64,000 nucleotides of DNA, taken from the NCBI GenBank assembly GCA_016719855.1, contig JADJYH010000007.1, positions 62,001 to 126,000 of the forward strand, given 5' to 3'. The translations under genes and the position numbers were made by a program. The notes under the pieces are model-generated. The model was not told where the DNA came from and did no database searches. It saw only the letters and a program-made list of their open reading frames with translations. Position 1 is the first letter of the stretch; every line of letters begins with the position of its first letter. Below, in pieces: positions 37,928 through 46,988 of the stretch. The DNA is from Saprospiraceae bacterium. Lineage in GTDB: Bacteria; Bacteroidota; Bacteroidia; Chitinophagales; Saprospiraceae.

Positions 37928-40619
37928 TTTACTTGGAAACAAAATATATCCAATTGATTATCAGGAAATTAAGAAAAAAATACGCTTCGCTGCAACCTTC
38001 ACGGGCCTTTTGGCTGCTCGTGAAGGTTGCTCTCGTTTTGGCCATTTGCAACGGCAACCTGGCTGCGCAAAGCCTGCTCGAAAAGCCGGTCAGCCTATCG
38101 GTTCGGAACTTGACCGTGCCGGAAGCGCTGGGACAATTGGCCAAAAAGAACGACCTGCGGCTGGCGTACAGCGAGCGCTTTTTTACCGTAAAAAACAGGG
38201 TAACGGTGAAGGCGAAAGCCAAACCATTGCGCCAGGTGCTGGACGAAATGTTGGAAGGCACGGGCGTGGGCTACCGGGAAGCGGGCGGCCAACTGGTGCT
38301 CTACCTGCTGCCCGTGGAGGAGGTTCGGCTGATGACCCTCAGCGGCTTCGTGGAAGATGCCGAAACGGGCGAACGCCTCATTGCCGCTGCTGTCTATTGC
38401 CCGGAACTGGGGCAGGGCACGGTGACAAACGAGTACGGATTTTACAGTGTGACCCTGCCCACCACGGCCCATCAACTTCGATTCAACTACATCGGGTACA
38501 GCGAGGAAACGGTCGTTTTGACCCAAAAAGAAAGCCAGCGCATCAGCCGTGCCATCCGACCGTCATTGATGCTGGCAGAGGTGGTGGTGATGCCGACCGA
38601 TACCGCAGTGGGCAACCTACTGCCCTCGCCAGGTTCGCTTCGGCGCTTCAAGCCAGATGATTACAAGGCGGCCTCAGACCTCGGCGGACAGAGTGATTTG
38701 TTCCGCATCATGCAGATGCTGCCGGGCGTGCAGACGAGCGCCGACGGCACGGGCGGCATGTTCGTGCGGGGCGGCAATGCCGACCAAAACCTGGTGCTGA
38801 TGGACGGTGTGCCGGTTTACAACGCCGACCACCTGATGGGCATGTACTCCATTTTCAACACCTCGGCCATCCGAGACGCCAAGCTGCTGAAGGGCGGCAT
38901 CCCGGCGAGGTACGGCGGGCGCATCTCGTCGGTGATGGACGTGTACACGAAGGAGGGCAACCAGAACCGCTGGGGCGGAGAACTCGGTGCCGATGTCATC
39001 GGGGTGAAGGCGACGGTGGAGGGGCCATTTGCCCACAAAAAAGGGACGCTGATGGTGAGCGGAAGGCGGACGCACAGCGATTTTTACCTGCTGCCCGCTT
39101 TGAACAAACTGCTGACAACGGATGATTTTATTGACCCGACCTATCGTTTTTATGATTTCAACACCAAGTTGAGCTATCGCTTTTCGGACAAGGACAAGCT
39201 CTACCTCAGCTTTTACCGTGGAAAAGACTTCTACGGAGGCATGTTTGAATATGAGGACGAGGTGTCCACGGAATCCACTGAGCTTGAGCTAAAATGGGGC
39301 AACACCATCACTTCCCTGCGTTGGAACCACCTGTTTAACCCAAAACTGTTTTCCAATACTTCGTTTACTTATAGCCATTTCAATTTTTCATTGGGCAACC
39401 TCAGTTCCGCTGTCTATGACTCTGGGCAGCCCGGAGACGTGCCTTTTTCCTTCTCCTATTTCATTGGGCTGACATCCGAAATCCGTGACCTGGCATGGAA
39501 AACGGACTTCGACTATTCCCCCTCCGCCAACCAATACCTGCGATTCGGGGCAAGCGTGACGGGACACCAATTTTTGCCCAACGCACAAGTGCTTCAGGAA
39601 GAAATTGAGGGTGAATTCAATTTCGACAGCCTGACCATCAGCGATTATTTGGAGCAACGGTCGGGCAAGGAATTGAATGCCGTCAGCTTTGACGCCTACG
39701 TGGAAGACGAATGGCGTTTGGGGCAAAAACTGACGCTCAACACGGGGCTGCGCTTGTCTGGTTTCTATTCGGACGGTAAGGCTTTTCTGCTGCCGGAGCC
39801 TCGCCTGAACGCCGCCTTCCAACTGAGCAAAAAGCAAAAACTAACTGCCTCGCTCACCCGCACCACGCAGTACCTGCACCGGGTGGCCACGCTCGGGTTT
39901 CTGTTTCCCGGCGATTACTGGACACCCACCAACACCCGCATCGGGCCGCAGAAGGCATGGCAGGGCACGGTCGGGATGGAGGGCAAATTGGGCAAGGGCG
40001 TGGAATTCAGCGTGGAAGCCTACTACAAAACCATGCACGGGCTGTTGGCCTTTCCGGATTCGTTTTTTTTCGACCCAATTTTTGGCGAGGTTGACCCAGA
40101 GGATGTCTTTATTTCCAGCAACGGCAAGAGCCGAGGGCTGGAACTGCTGCTGCGCAGGGAGGAGGGCCGATTGGGTGGGTGGGTCGGCTACGGCTTTCGA
40201 AGACCACCCGACATTCCACCTTGCTGAACAGCGGGAAGCCCTACCCTTTCAGCTTTGACCGTCGGCACGAACTGAAGCTCTTCGGCTACTACCGCTTCAA
40301 CAGCCACTGGCAAGCCAGCCTGAACTGGGTGTACGGTTCGCCCAACCCACAATTGACCGACGAAGGCAACGTGTCAGCACCGCCCGGCCAGACGAACAGC
40401 CTCCGTGGTACGCCTTACCACCGACTGGACCTGGCCTTGTCCTTCTCGGTGAAAACTGGACGGCTGGAGCACCAGCTAAAGGCCAGCGTTTTCAATGCCT
40501 ACAACCGCAAGAACGTGGCGTTCTACACCATTGACTATGACCCGTTGGGCAACCCGGCACTTAAGCCAGTCCACCTGTTTCCGATGATGCCGGGGGTGTA
40601 TTATGGGGTGCGGTTTTAA
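37924..40619 (+). CDS. STN-domain TonB-dependent outer-membrane receptor (frameshifted near C-terminus)
   Basis: About 900 residues. The start is uncertain: the frame opens at TTG 37924, overlapping the fecR stop, and has no early ATG. The signal is LVKVALVLAICNGNLAAQ. Then an STN signalling domain (LSVRNLTVPEALGQLAKKNDLRLAYSERFF), a carboxypeptidase-like Ig fold (TLSGFVEDAETGERLIAAAVY), a plug (LFRIMQMLPGVQTSADGTGGMFVRGGNADQNLVLMDGVPVYN) and the barrel ending GVYYGVRF. One break near 40190. STN plus plug mark a transducing receptor coupled to the FecR. Confidence 0.9.
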
Positions 40620-40708
40620 ATAATCATTGGTCATTTAATCGTCATTGGTCATTATCGCAACTCGTCAAGGACTCCCTGCATCGAATAATTTTCACGACTA
40701 TTAGTAAT

Positions 40709-40840
40709 CCGTAGGAACGAAATCTTAAGTATGTTGCAATACGACGTTTCCGTTCCGTAGGAACGGCTTTTCATAATACCGTTCCTACGGAACGGAAATC
40801 CAGATAGCTGGCGGATTCTACAAAGATTTCGTTCCTACGG
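40709..40840. repeat. Nested palindromic (REPIN-like) repeat element
   Basis: Two nested perfect inverted repeats. The outer 18-bp arms CCGTAGGAACGAAATCTT (40709-40726) and AAGATTTCGTTCCTACGG (40823-40840) enclose inner 20-bp arms at 40747-40766 and 40779-40798 built on CCGTTCCGTAGGAACGG. The shared CGTTCCTACGGAACG core occurs several times. No ORF inside. It lies between the receptor and lipoprotein genes. Confidence 0.9.
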
Positions 40841-40895
40841 AACGGACACAGCTTGAGGTAGTGTTCTAACTTTTTTTCAAAAAAATAAAAACCCG

Positions 40896-40922
40896 TTAGG
40901 GGAATCCCAAACCGAGATTGTC
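40896..40922 (+). promoter_or_regulatory. Candidate ECF-sigma promoter upstream of the repeat lipoprotein
   Basis: TTAGGGGAA (40896-40904) and GATTGTC (40916-40922) duplicate the blocks at 36817-36843 with the same spacing, while the bases between are different. About 180 bp upstream of the ATG at 41102. Confidence 0.55.
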
Positions 40923-41028
40923 TGGTAAATATAAAGGTTGAAAAAAGCGATGCTAAGCGCTGCCCGTTTCAACTTCATTTCTGAAAAAATCAATCTAAGG
41001 CTGGCTTGGAATCCAATGAGGCAAACTA

Positions 41029-41050
41029 ACTGGAAGGTGCACCTTCCAGT
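41029..41050. promoter_or_regulatory. 22-bp perfect palindrome in the lipoprotein leader
   Basis: ACTGGAAGGTG joined to its exact reverse complement CACCTTCCAGT. It is between the candidate ECF promoter and the ATG at 41102. It could be an operator for a dimeric regulator or, in RNA, a nine-base-pair hairpin with a TGCA loop. Confidence 0.65.
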
Positions 41051-41101
41051 AGAGCTGGGGATTTTTTGCCAAAAATTAATCAAAATCTAAATTCTAAAGC
41101 A

Positions 41102-42436
41102 ATGAAAAACATCAGCAATCTTTTGAAAATCAACATGTTAGCCCTCTTGTTCATCGCCGTTTTTGCAGCCTGCAAAAAAGACGAACCCACCACACCCATC
41201 CCCATTGAAGGCGATTTTTCAATGGACAACAGCATGAACCAAATCGTGAGCCGCAATACCGACCCAGACAACGATGGCCTATGTTTTGAAATCGGTTTCC
41301 CGGTGATGGTGGCCCTGCCCGACGGCGGTGAGGAGACCGCCGATAACATGGAAGAACTCGAAAACATCTACAACGAGTGGTTCGAGAACAACCCAGCAGA
41401 CACGACCTGCCCGGCCATCGTTTACCCCCTGAGCGTGACCTTGGAAGATGGCACGACACATTCCGTGGCCACGGAAGCAGAACTGATCGCCCTGTTGGAA
41501 GATTGCATCGAGGTGGACATTGACCTGGGCTGGGAGGACTGCTTCACCATCCAGTACCCCGTGACGGTGCTTTATCCGGACGGCACTACGGCGACCGTCG
41601 GCAGCGACCAGGAGTTGGGCGAGGCCATGTACGAATGGTCTGAAAATCACCCCACCGATACGCTGTACCCCACCATTGCATTTCCCATCAACGTCATTTT
41701 GGCCGACGGAACGCCCGTCAGCGTGGCCGATGAAGCTGGCATCAATGCGCTTTTTGAAGAATGTTTCGGGACGTGGGAGCCAGAGGAACCAACCGGAATT
41801 TGTTTCGAATACGTGTTCCCGGTAACGGTAGCCCTGCCCGATGGCACCACCGCCACGGCCAACAGCTACGAGGAACTTGACCAGGTCTTCACCGCATGGT
41901 TTGAGGCACACCCTGAAAACCCGTCGGAATTCCCGACCATCGCCTACCCGATGAACCTCCAACTGGAAAACGGCGAGTTGGTGACGGTGAACAACGACGA
42001 CGAGTTCTACGCCATCATTGATGACTGTTACGGTGGTGAAGGTGGCGGCTTCGAGGATTGTTTCACCTTCAACTACCCGCTCACGCTGGTTTTGCCGGAC
42101 GGCAGCACCCCCGCCATCAACAACGATGAGGAACTTTGGACAGCCATTTTCGATTTTTACGAAAACAACCCGAACAGCGAGGAAGACCCAAGTTTCCAGT
42201 ACCCCATCAGTGTCACGCTCACTGCCGACGGTTCTGTGGTTTCGGTGAACAACGACGACGAACTGAACGCCATTTTTGAGGAATGCTACGACTGTGTGGT
42301 GAACGGTGGCGAGGGCCTGGTGCTCGGTGGCAAGCATTCAGTTGCTGCAAAAGTTGCCGTAAAACAACATGCCAAAGTGCAAAACCAAGTCAAGCAAAAA
42401 ATGGCCAAGGTCATGACCCAAAAAGCAAGGCGATAA
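41102..42436 (+). CDS. Acidic lipoprotein with four tandem 86-residue repeats
   Basis: A 444-residue lipoprotein, lipobox Cys24 in FIAVFAACKKDE. Four repeats begin with CF(E/T) at 41282, 41540, 41801 and 42059. Each contains (Y/F)P(V/L)(T/M)VxLPDG(T/S)T, then EEL, a WF/EN stretch, then a second half-repeat YP(I/L)xVxLxDG, VxxDDEL and EEC(Y/F). Repeats are acidic; the tail (AKVAVKQHAKVQNQVKQKMAK) is strongly basic. I know no named family. Its position after the sigma-FecR-receptor genes with a matching promoter motif suggests a surface partner of the receptor. Confidence 0.85.
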   Translation: MKNISNLLKINMLALLFIAVFAACKKDEPTTPIPIEGDFSMDNSMNQIVSRNTDPDNDGLCFEIGFPVMVALPDGGEETADNMEELENIYNEWFENNPADTTCPAIVYPLSVTLEDGTTHSVATEAELIALLEDCIEVDIDLGWEDCFTIQYPVTVLYPDGTTATVGSDQELGEAMYEWSENHPTDTLYPTIAFPINVILADGTPVSVADEAGINALFEECFGTWEPEEPTGICFEYVFPVTVALPDGTTATANSYEELDQVFTAWFEAHPENPSEFPTIAYPMNLQLENGELVTVNNDDEFYAIIDDCYGGEGGGFEDCFTFNYPLTLVLPDGSTPAINNDEELWTAIFDFYENNPNSEEDPSFQYPISVTLTADGSVVSVNNDDELNAIFEECYDCVVNGGEGLVLGGKHSVAAKVAVKQHAKVQNQVKQKMAKVMTQKARR

Positions 42437-42645
42437 ACACGCTTTCAACTGGATGAATCAATTCGCAATATTTGCGCAAGGGGCGGGGGACTGGGGTCTT
42501 CCGCCCTTTTTTTGTTTACACCGGAACTGGCATGGCGTACAAACGGCCAACGCAACACTCCCCATGCAACCTTCCCGACATAACATCCACCTACCCCGCT
42601 TTGTACTTATCTTGTGCCGTTCCTTTGCTGGCGCAAACATTTTTT

Positions 42646-44994
42646 ATGAAAAAGACACTACTTGCATCGTTGGCCGTCTTGGCGCTGAACATCCTCGCCA
42701 CGGCGCAGCCCCTACCCTGCGGCAATCCCGCCTCCATGACCTCCTTCTGCCTCGACGCCTGCGTGGTCTGCGACATTGACGGCTTCACCGGCATCAACGA
42801 CTCCAATATCTCGGGAGAAGCCCCCCCGGGGTTTTGCACCTCCACCGTCCACAACGCCCAATGGATTGCCTTCCGGGCGGCCAGCACTAACCTTACCCTG
42901 TCCGTCAGCGTGTCAAATTGCGCAAGTGGCGGCATCGGCGGCTTCACCGGGCTTGAGGTCGGCATTTACGAAAGCCTGGATTGCGAGAACTTCGAGCTTA
43001 TCTCCAATTGCGACGGCGACATCCCGCCCGGCACTTCCCAGAACTTCACGACGATAGCGCCGCTGGAAATCGGCCAGTATTATTACTTCGTGATGGACGG
43101 CAACGACGGCGACATCTGCACCTACGTCATTGACGTGGTGAGCGGCAGCACCCAAGTGCCCCTGCTCTCCAGCACCGGCCCCATCACGGGCATCTTCGAT
43201 GCCTGCCCCGGTTCCACGCTCACCTATACCACGCCCTACCTGCCCGCCGCCACCATTTACGAATGGACGGTAAATGGCAACGTGGTCGATACGGACACCT
43301 CCCTGACCTACACTTGGCCGGGCACTGGCACTTACCAGCTTTGCGTGAAAGCCAAGAACGTCTGTGACGAGGCTACGCCCACCTGCCAATTCGTGACCAT
43401 CGCTGAGATACCGCCGACCGTGTACGTGGAGAACCTTTGCGGAGGCGACTCCTTCGTGGTGGCCGACACGGTGCTGTACCTCGCTGGCAACTATGAATTC
43501 CATTACCAAACGCCCGCTGATTGCGATAGCGTCATCCAAGTGACCATCACGGCTGCGCCAAACCAGGTGACCAACCTCGACCTCAACATCTGCGACGGCG
43601 ACACGCTCTGGGTCGGCGGCAACCCCTATTTTGACACGGGCATTTACCAAGAAAACCTGGCCACTTGGCTCGGTTGCGACAGCACCGTGAACCTCGATTT
43701 GTTCGTCGTTATTTGTGAGATACAGGCCACCATTGGCGCCAGCCAAGTGCAGTGCTACGGCGGCTCCAACGGTGTCGTCACCTTCTCTGTGGACGACGGC
43801 ACTCCGCCCTTCACCTTCGACTGGTACCGCCTCGGACAGCCCGGCCCCAGCGGCATGGGCAATTTGTCGGGAGTAAACGTGCTGGAAACCCTGACCGGCC
43901 TGCCCGTGGGCACTTACGTCATCAACATTCAGGACGCCTTCGGCAACGACCGGGTGCTGCTCACCGACGTGGGACAGCCCGACCCGCTCACCGTCATCGC
44001 CACGCCATCGGTGTACGGCGGCGGCTTCAATGTATCCTGCAACGGCGGCTCGGACGGCTCGCTGCTGGCAAGTGCAGGCGGTGGCCTTCCGCCGTACAGC
44101 TACGCTTGGTCGAGCGGAGCAGCCACCGCATTGGCCACAAACCTCGCCGAAGGCGATTACACCCTCACCGTCACCGACAACGTCGGCTGCACGCTCACGG
44201 CCAGCTACACCCTCGACCAACCAAACCCGCTGCTGTTGGCCGCCCTGTTCAACGACCCCGTTTGCGATGGGCCGCTAACGGGCAGCATTACCGCACAGAG
44301 CGTGGCCGGGGGCATTGCGCCATACCAATACTCGCTGAACGGCAGCCCGTTCGCCGACAGCACCAGCTTCACCGACCTCGGAGAAGGCCCCTACACCCTC
44401 TCCGTGCAGGACGCCAACGGCTGCTTCCTCGACTCGACCGTGCAGCTCGAAGCGGCCATCATTCCCGTATTGGATTTGGGTGAAAACATCACGCTGGAAC
44501 TCGGCGACAGCCTCCGCATCACGCCGCTCATCGTGACCGGAGCCGAGCTGTACGCCTGGGGGCAAACACCTGGCCTCTCCTGCTACGACTGCCCCACGCC
44601 CTACGTTTACATCTTCCACCCGATGGGCTATTCGCTGACCGTTACTTCCGAGGACGGCTGTACGGCATCGGACAGCATCTTCGTGGACATACACGCCACC
44701 CGGGACGTGTACATTCCCAACGCCTTCAGCCCGAACGGCGACGGCATCAACGACCTGTTCAACGTCTTCGGCGGGGCGGAGGTGCTGCGGGTGCAGTCCT
44801 TCAAGGTCTTCGACCGCTGGGGCGAGCATGTGTTCGAGCTGTACGATTTCATGCCCAACAACGCGGGCATCGGCTGGGACGGCACGTTCAACGGCAAGGA
44901 GATGCAGGGCGCCGTGTTCGCCTGGACAGCGGAGGTGGAGTTCCTCGACGAGGTGGTGATTTTGTACAAGGGGGATGTGATGGTGGTGAAGTAA
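42646..44994 (+). CDS. SprB-like secreted protein with T9SS type B (gliding-motility) C-terminal domain
   Basis: A 782-residue protein from ATG 42646. Signal MKKTLLASLAVLALNILATAQ. Ig/PKD-like domains follow (FDACPGSTLTYTTPYLPAATIYEWTVNG). At least three SprB-type repeats: VQCYGGSNGVVTFSVDDGTPPFTFDW, VSCNGGSDGSLLASAGGG.PPYSYAW and the DP(V)CDGPLTGSITAQSVAGGIAPYQYSL module. The end is a CHU_C/type B sorting domain (IPNAFSPNGDGINDLFNVFGG, FDRWGEHVFE, WDGTFNGKEMQGAVF, GDVMVVK). It lies about 200 bp after the repeat lipoprotein. Confidence 0.92.
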   Translation: MKKTLLASLAVLALNILATAQPLPCGNPASMTSFCLDACVVCDIDGFTGINDSNISGEAPPGFCTSTVHNAQWIAFRAASTNLTLSVSVSNCASGGIGGFTGLEVGIYESLDCENFELISNCDGDIPPGTSQNFTTIAPLEIGQYYYFVMDGNDGDICTYVIDVVSGSTQVPLLSSTGPITGIFDACPGSTLTYTTPYLPAATIYEWTVNGNVVDTDTSLTYTWPGTGTYQLCVKAKNVCDEATPTCQFVTIAEIPPTVYVENLCGGDSFVVADTVLYLAGNYEFHYQTPADCDSVIQVTITAAPNQVTNLDLNICDGDTLWVGGNPYFDTGIYQENLATWLGCDSTVNLDLFVVICEIQATIGASQVQCYGGSNGVVTFSVDDGTPPFTFDWYRLGQPGPSGMGNLSGVNVLETLTGLPVGTYVINIQDAFGNDRVLLTDVGQPDPLTVIATPSVYGGGFNVSCNGGSDGSLLASAGGGLPPYSYAWSSGAATALATNLAEGDYTLTVTDNVGCTLTASYTLDQPNPLLLAALFNDPVCDGPLTGSITAQSVAGGIAPYQYSLNGSPFADSTSFTDLGEGPYTLSVQDANGCFLDSTVQLEAAIIPVLDLGENITLELGDSLRITPLIVTGAELYAWGQTPGLSCYDCPTPYVYIFHPMGYSLTVTSEDGCTASDSIFVDIHATRDVYIPNAFSPNGDGINDLFNVFGGAEVLRVQSFKVFDRWGEHVFELYDFMPNNAGIGWDGTFNGKEMQGAVFAWTAEVEFLDEVVILYKGDVMVVK

Positions 44995-45117
44995 TTTACT
45001 GGCCGAAGTGGTGATTATAATCCTAGTGACTCTGGCGAATAGTCTGCTATCAGGCAACTAAAACCTTTGCTGGCTACACTTTCAGTAAATTACTTTTAGT
45101 TTTTAAAAATCAGCAAG

Positions 45118-45873
45118 ATGAAATACAATTGGTTATTTTTCATGATAATATGTTCTGCTATCCAACTAAAGGCACAGGCTATTTTTGGCCCTGATGTTTA
45201 TACTGAAACCCCAGGCCCATTAGAGCTGCAAAATCGAAGAGCACAAGAACTTTTTGCCAAGAACAAGGTGAGACTGCAAACTACCACACATTCAACTAAC
45301 AATGGCAAGACTGACACTATGAAGATTGAATTCTACAAGCCCAACGGGTTAATTGATTCCATCTCGGAAGGTTGGGTTAGTGCTTCTGGAATATGGACTC
45401 CTGACATTTCGAAGAAACACTGGAAATGGACAAAGTACCATTATGATAAAAAGGACAGCCTAATTGACATCACAGCACAAAATAATGCTTATTTTTTTCC
45501 AAAAAGACGAAATGCTACTAATAGCAAAAGCTTTTATGACAGCTATGATTCAATCAATCATATTTACACTCACTGTTTTCTTGATTCCACAGGTCACATG
45601 CTGAATAAAACGCTTTATTATCTTAACCCTGACTTGACGGTTAGCCATTATTTCCATGATTATAAAAATGGTTCTTTTGCAGTGAACTATCAGCATAACA
45701 GCCAGGGCCAAATGGTAAAAAGAATTGATTGCTCTTTTGAATCAAAACATTCAACAGTAGAAGCTTTTGATTACTACGAAAATGGTCTTGTCAAAAGCCA
45801 CATTACGAGTTTTCCACGTGGAGAAATGACCATTGAATCTGTTTTTAGGTACTACTACGAGTTTTGGGAATAG
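45118..45873 (+). CDS. Secreted hypothetical protein, AT-rich
   Basis: A 251-residue protein with signal peptide MKYNWLFFMIICSAIQLKAQAIFG. The body has repeated FYxxNGLIDS, YHYDKKDSLIDIT, YLNPDLTVSHYFHDY and DYYENGLVKSH phrases, like YD-type or MORN-like beta-strand repeats of Bacteroidota exported proteins. No sorting domain is visible. Codon use is clearly more AT-rich than the neighbouring genes, suggesting recent acquisition. Confidence 0.75.
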   Translation: MKYNWLFFMIICSAIQLKAQAIFGPDVYTETPGPLELQNRRAQELFAKNKVRLQTTTHSTNNGKTDTMKIEFYKPNGLIDSISEGWVSASGIWTPDISKKHWKWTKYHYDKKDSLIDITAQNNAYFFPKRRNATNSKSFYDSYDSINHIYTHCFLDSTGHMLNKTLYYLNPDLTVSHYFHDYKNGSFAVNYQHNSQGQMVKRIDCSFESKHSTVEAFDYYENGLVKSHITSFPRGEMTIESVFRYYYEFWE

Positions 45874-45925
45874 TGATGGAGGGGCTTAAAACCATGGTGA
45901 CGGCGTGACTTAAAGTCAAAACGAT

Positions 45926-46120
45926 ATGATAGCCCAGTTCTGGAACAAGTTCAACGTGGTAACCAAAGACCATTTCTACCACAACGGCGGCAGCATCGAA
46001 AACAGAAGGACGGTGGTGGAGGCGTTGGTCTGCAATTTTGGCACGGGGGACTTTGCGCAGCACAACCACGGCAAGAAAGAAAAGGAGAAGGTCCGGCAGT
46101 TGGAGTTGGTGTGGGGATAG
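45926..46120 (+). CDS. Small hypothetical protein (doubtful)
   Basis: An ATG-initiated 64-residue frame (MIAQFWNKFNVVTKDHFYHNGG start). It resembles nothing I know. It could be a gene remnant. It is listed because it is the only plausible frame in this gap. Confidence 0.2.
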   Translation: MIAQFWNKFNVVTKDHFYHNGGSIENRRTVVEALVCNFGTGDFAQHNHGKKEKEKVRQLELVWG

Positions 46121-46223
46121 AAAATGGTCAAGGTTATTCGTTGGCATGTAAAAGCCCACGGTCTTGAAGGTTGTTCTTGGATATTCAACTCGCCAGCAAT
46201 GAATCAGCCGGGAACATCAAAAC

Positions 46224-46595
46224 TCACCCCTGCTCTAATCCTTCCCGCTGTGCTCGAAATGCTGCCGGGCAGCACCCAAACACCTCCCGGAACCGCCTCG
46301 TAAAATAGCTCTGGCTGTTGAATCCCACCTCCAATGCTACCTTGAAAATGCCCCACTCCGGCTGCTGCAGCAGCAGCTTCGCAGCCTGTTGCAGCCGGAC
46401 ATACCGCAAGTAAGCGGTGGCGGACATGCCGACCGTCCGGTCGAGCTTGCGGTGCAGGTCGCTGCGGCTCATGGCCACGAGCCGGAGCAGTCTTTTCACA
46501 TTGAGGGTAGCATCCGACAAGTGTGTCTCGATATGGACGTGGATATTTTGGACAAAACTGTCATGAGGAGGAAGGGTTCGGGTGAGTGTTTTCAT
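46224..46595 (-). CDS. AraC-type HTH protein lacking a sensory domain
   Basis: About 123 residues from ATG 46595. Nearly the whole protein is the double HTH: VHIETHLSDATLNVKRLLRLVAMSRSDLHRKLDRTVGMSATAYLRYVRLQQAAKLLLQQ and FKVALEVGFNSQSYFTRRFREVFGCCPAAFR. In many Bacteroidota this domain ends hybrid two-component systems. Here no REC or kinase segment precedes it, so it is a stand-alone regulator or a remnant of a larger gene. Confidence 0.8.
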   Translation of the reverse strand: MKTLTRTLPPHDSFVQNIHVHIETHLSDATLNVKRLLRLVAMSRSDLHRKLDRTVGMSATAYLRYVRLQQAAKLLLQQPEWGIFKVALEVGFNSQSYFTRRFREVFGCCPAAFRAQREGLEQG

Positions 46596-46988
46596 GGTCG
46601 CACGGCAATTTGATGATGGCAAAAAAAAGCACTGGATTCATTTCCTGAAATCTCCCATACTTGCTTTGGGAGCACCACTGACGCAGCATTTTCAACGGTG
46701 TCAAAGCTCTGGGATTCCTCTCCCATATTTTTTGCCCGATTCACGAAACGCCCAAGCGGATTAACGAGGCCCCGATTTCAGTTAACGGAGGACAAAAAAA
46801 AGTGGCCCGTTGCAGCCCCGGCAGCCATTTATTTTAGTTTAGGACAACATTTGGAACATACGTGCAAACCCCGTTTTCCCATATTTTGTAAATTGCCCCC
46901 TTCATTTCCTGCCCAAACGATAGCACACCTGCAACTGTGCGACAACCGTTGCACCGAATTTCATTTTTTCACCCTTAAATTTTTTGAC
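46596..46988. other. Intergenic region upstream of the T9SS array
   Basis: About 390 bp between divergent genes. It is AT-rich towards the right end. I see no gene, no clear terminator and no confident promoter pair. Confidence 0.35.

Noticed and set aside
40620..41101. CRISPR array suspected from repeated CGTTCCTACGGAACG units
   Set aside because: Spacing is irregular, the copies are inverted relative to each other, and there are no equal-length spacers or cas genes.
42913..44220. 435-codon minus-strand frame opposite the SprB-like gene
   Set aside because: Low-complexity His/Val/Gly/Ala text, antisense to a well-supported secreted protein.
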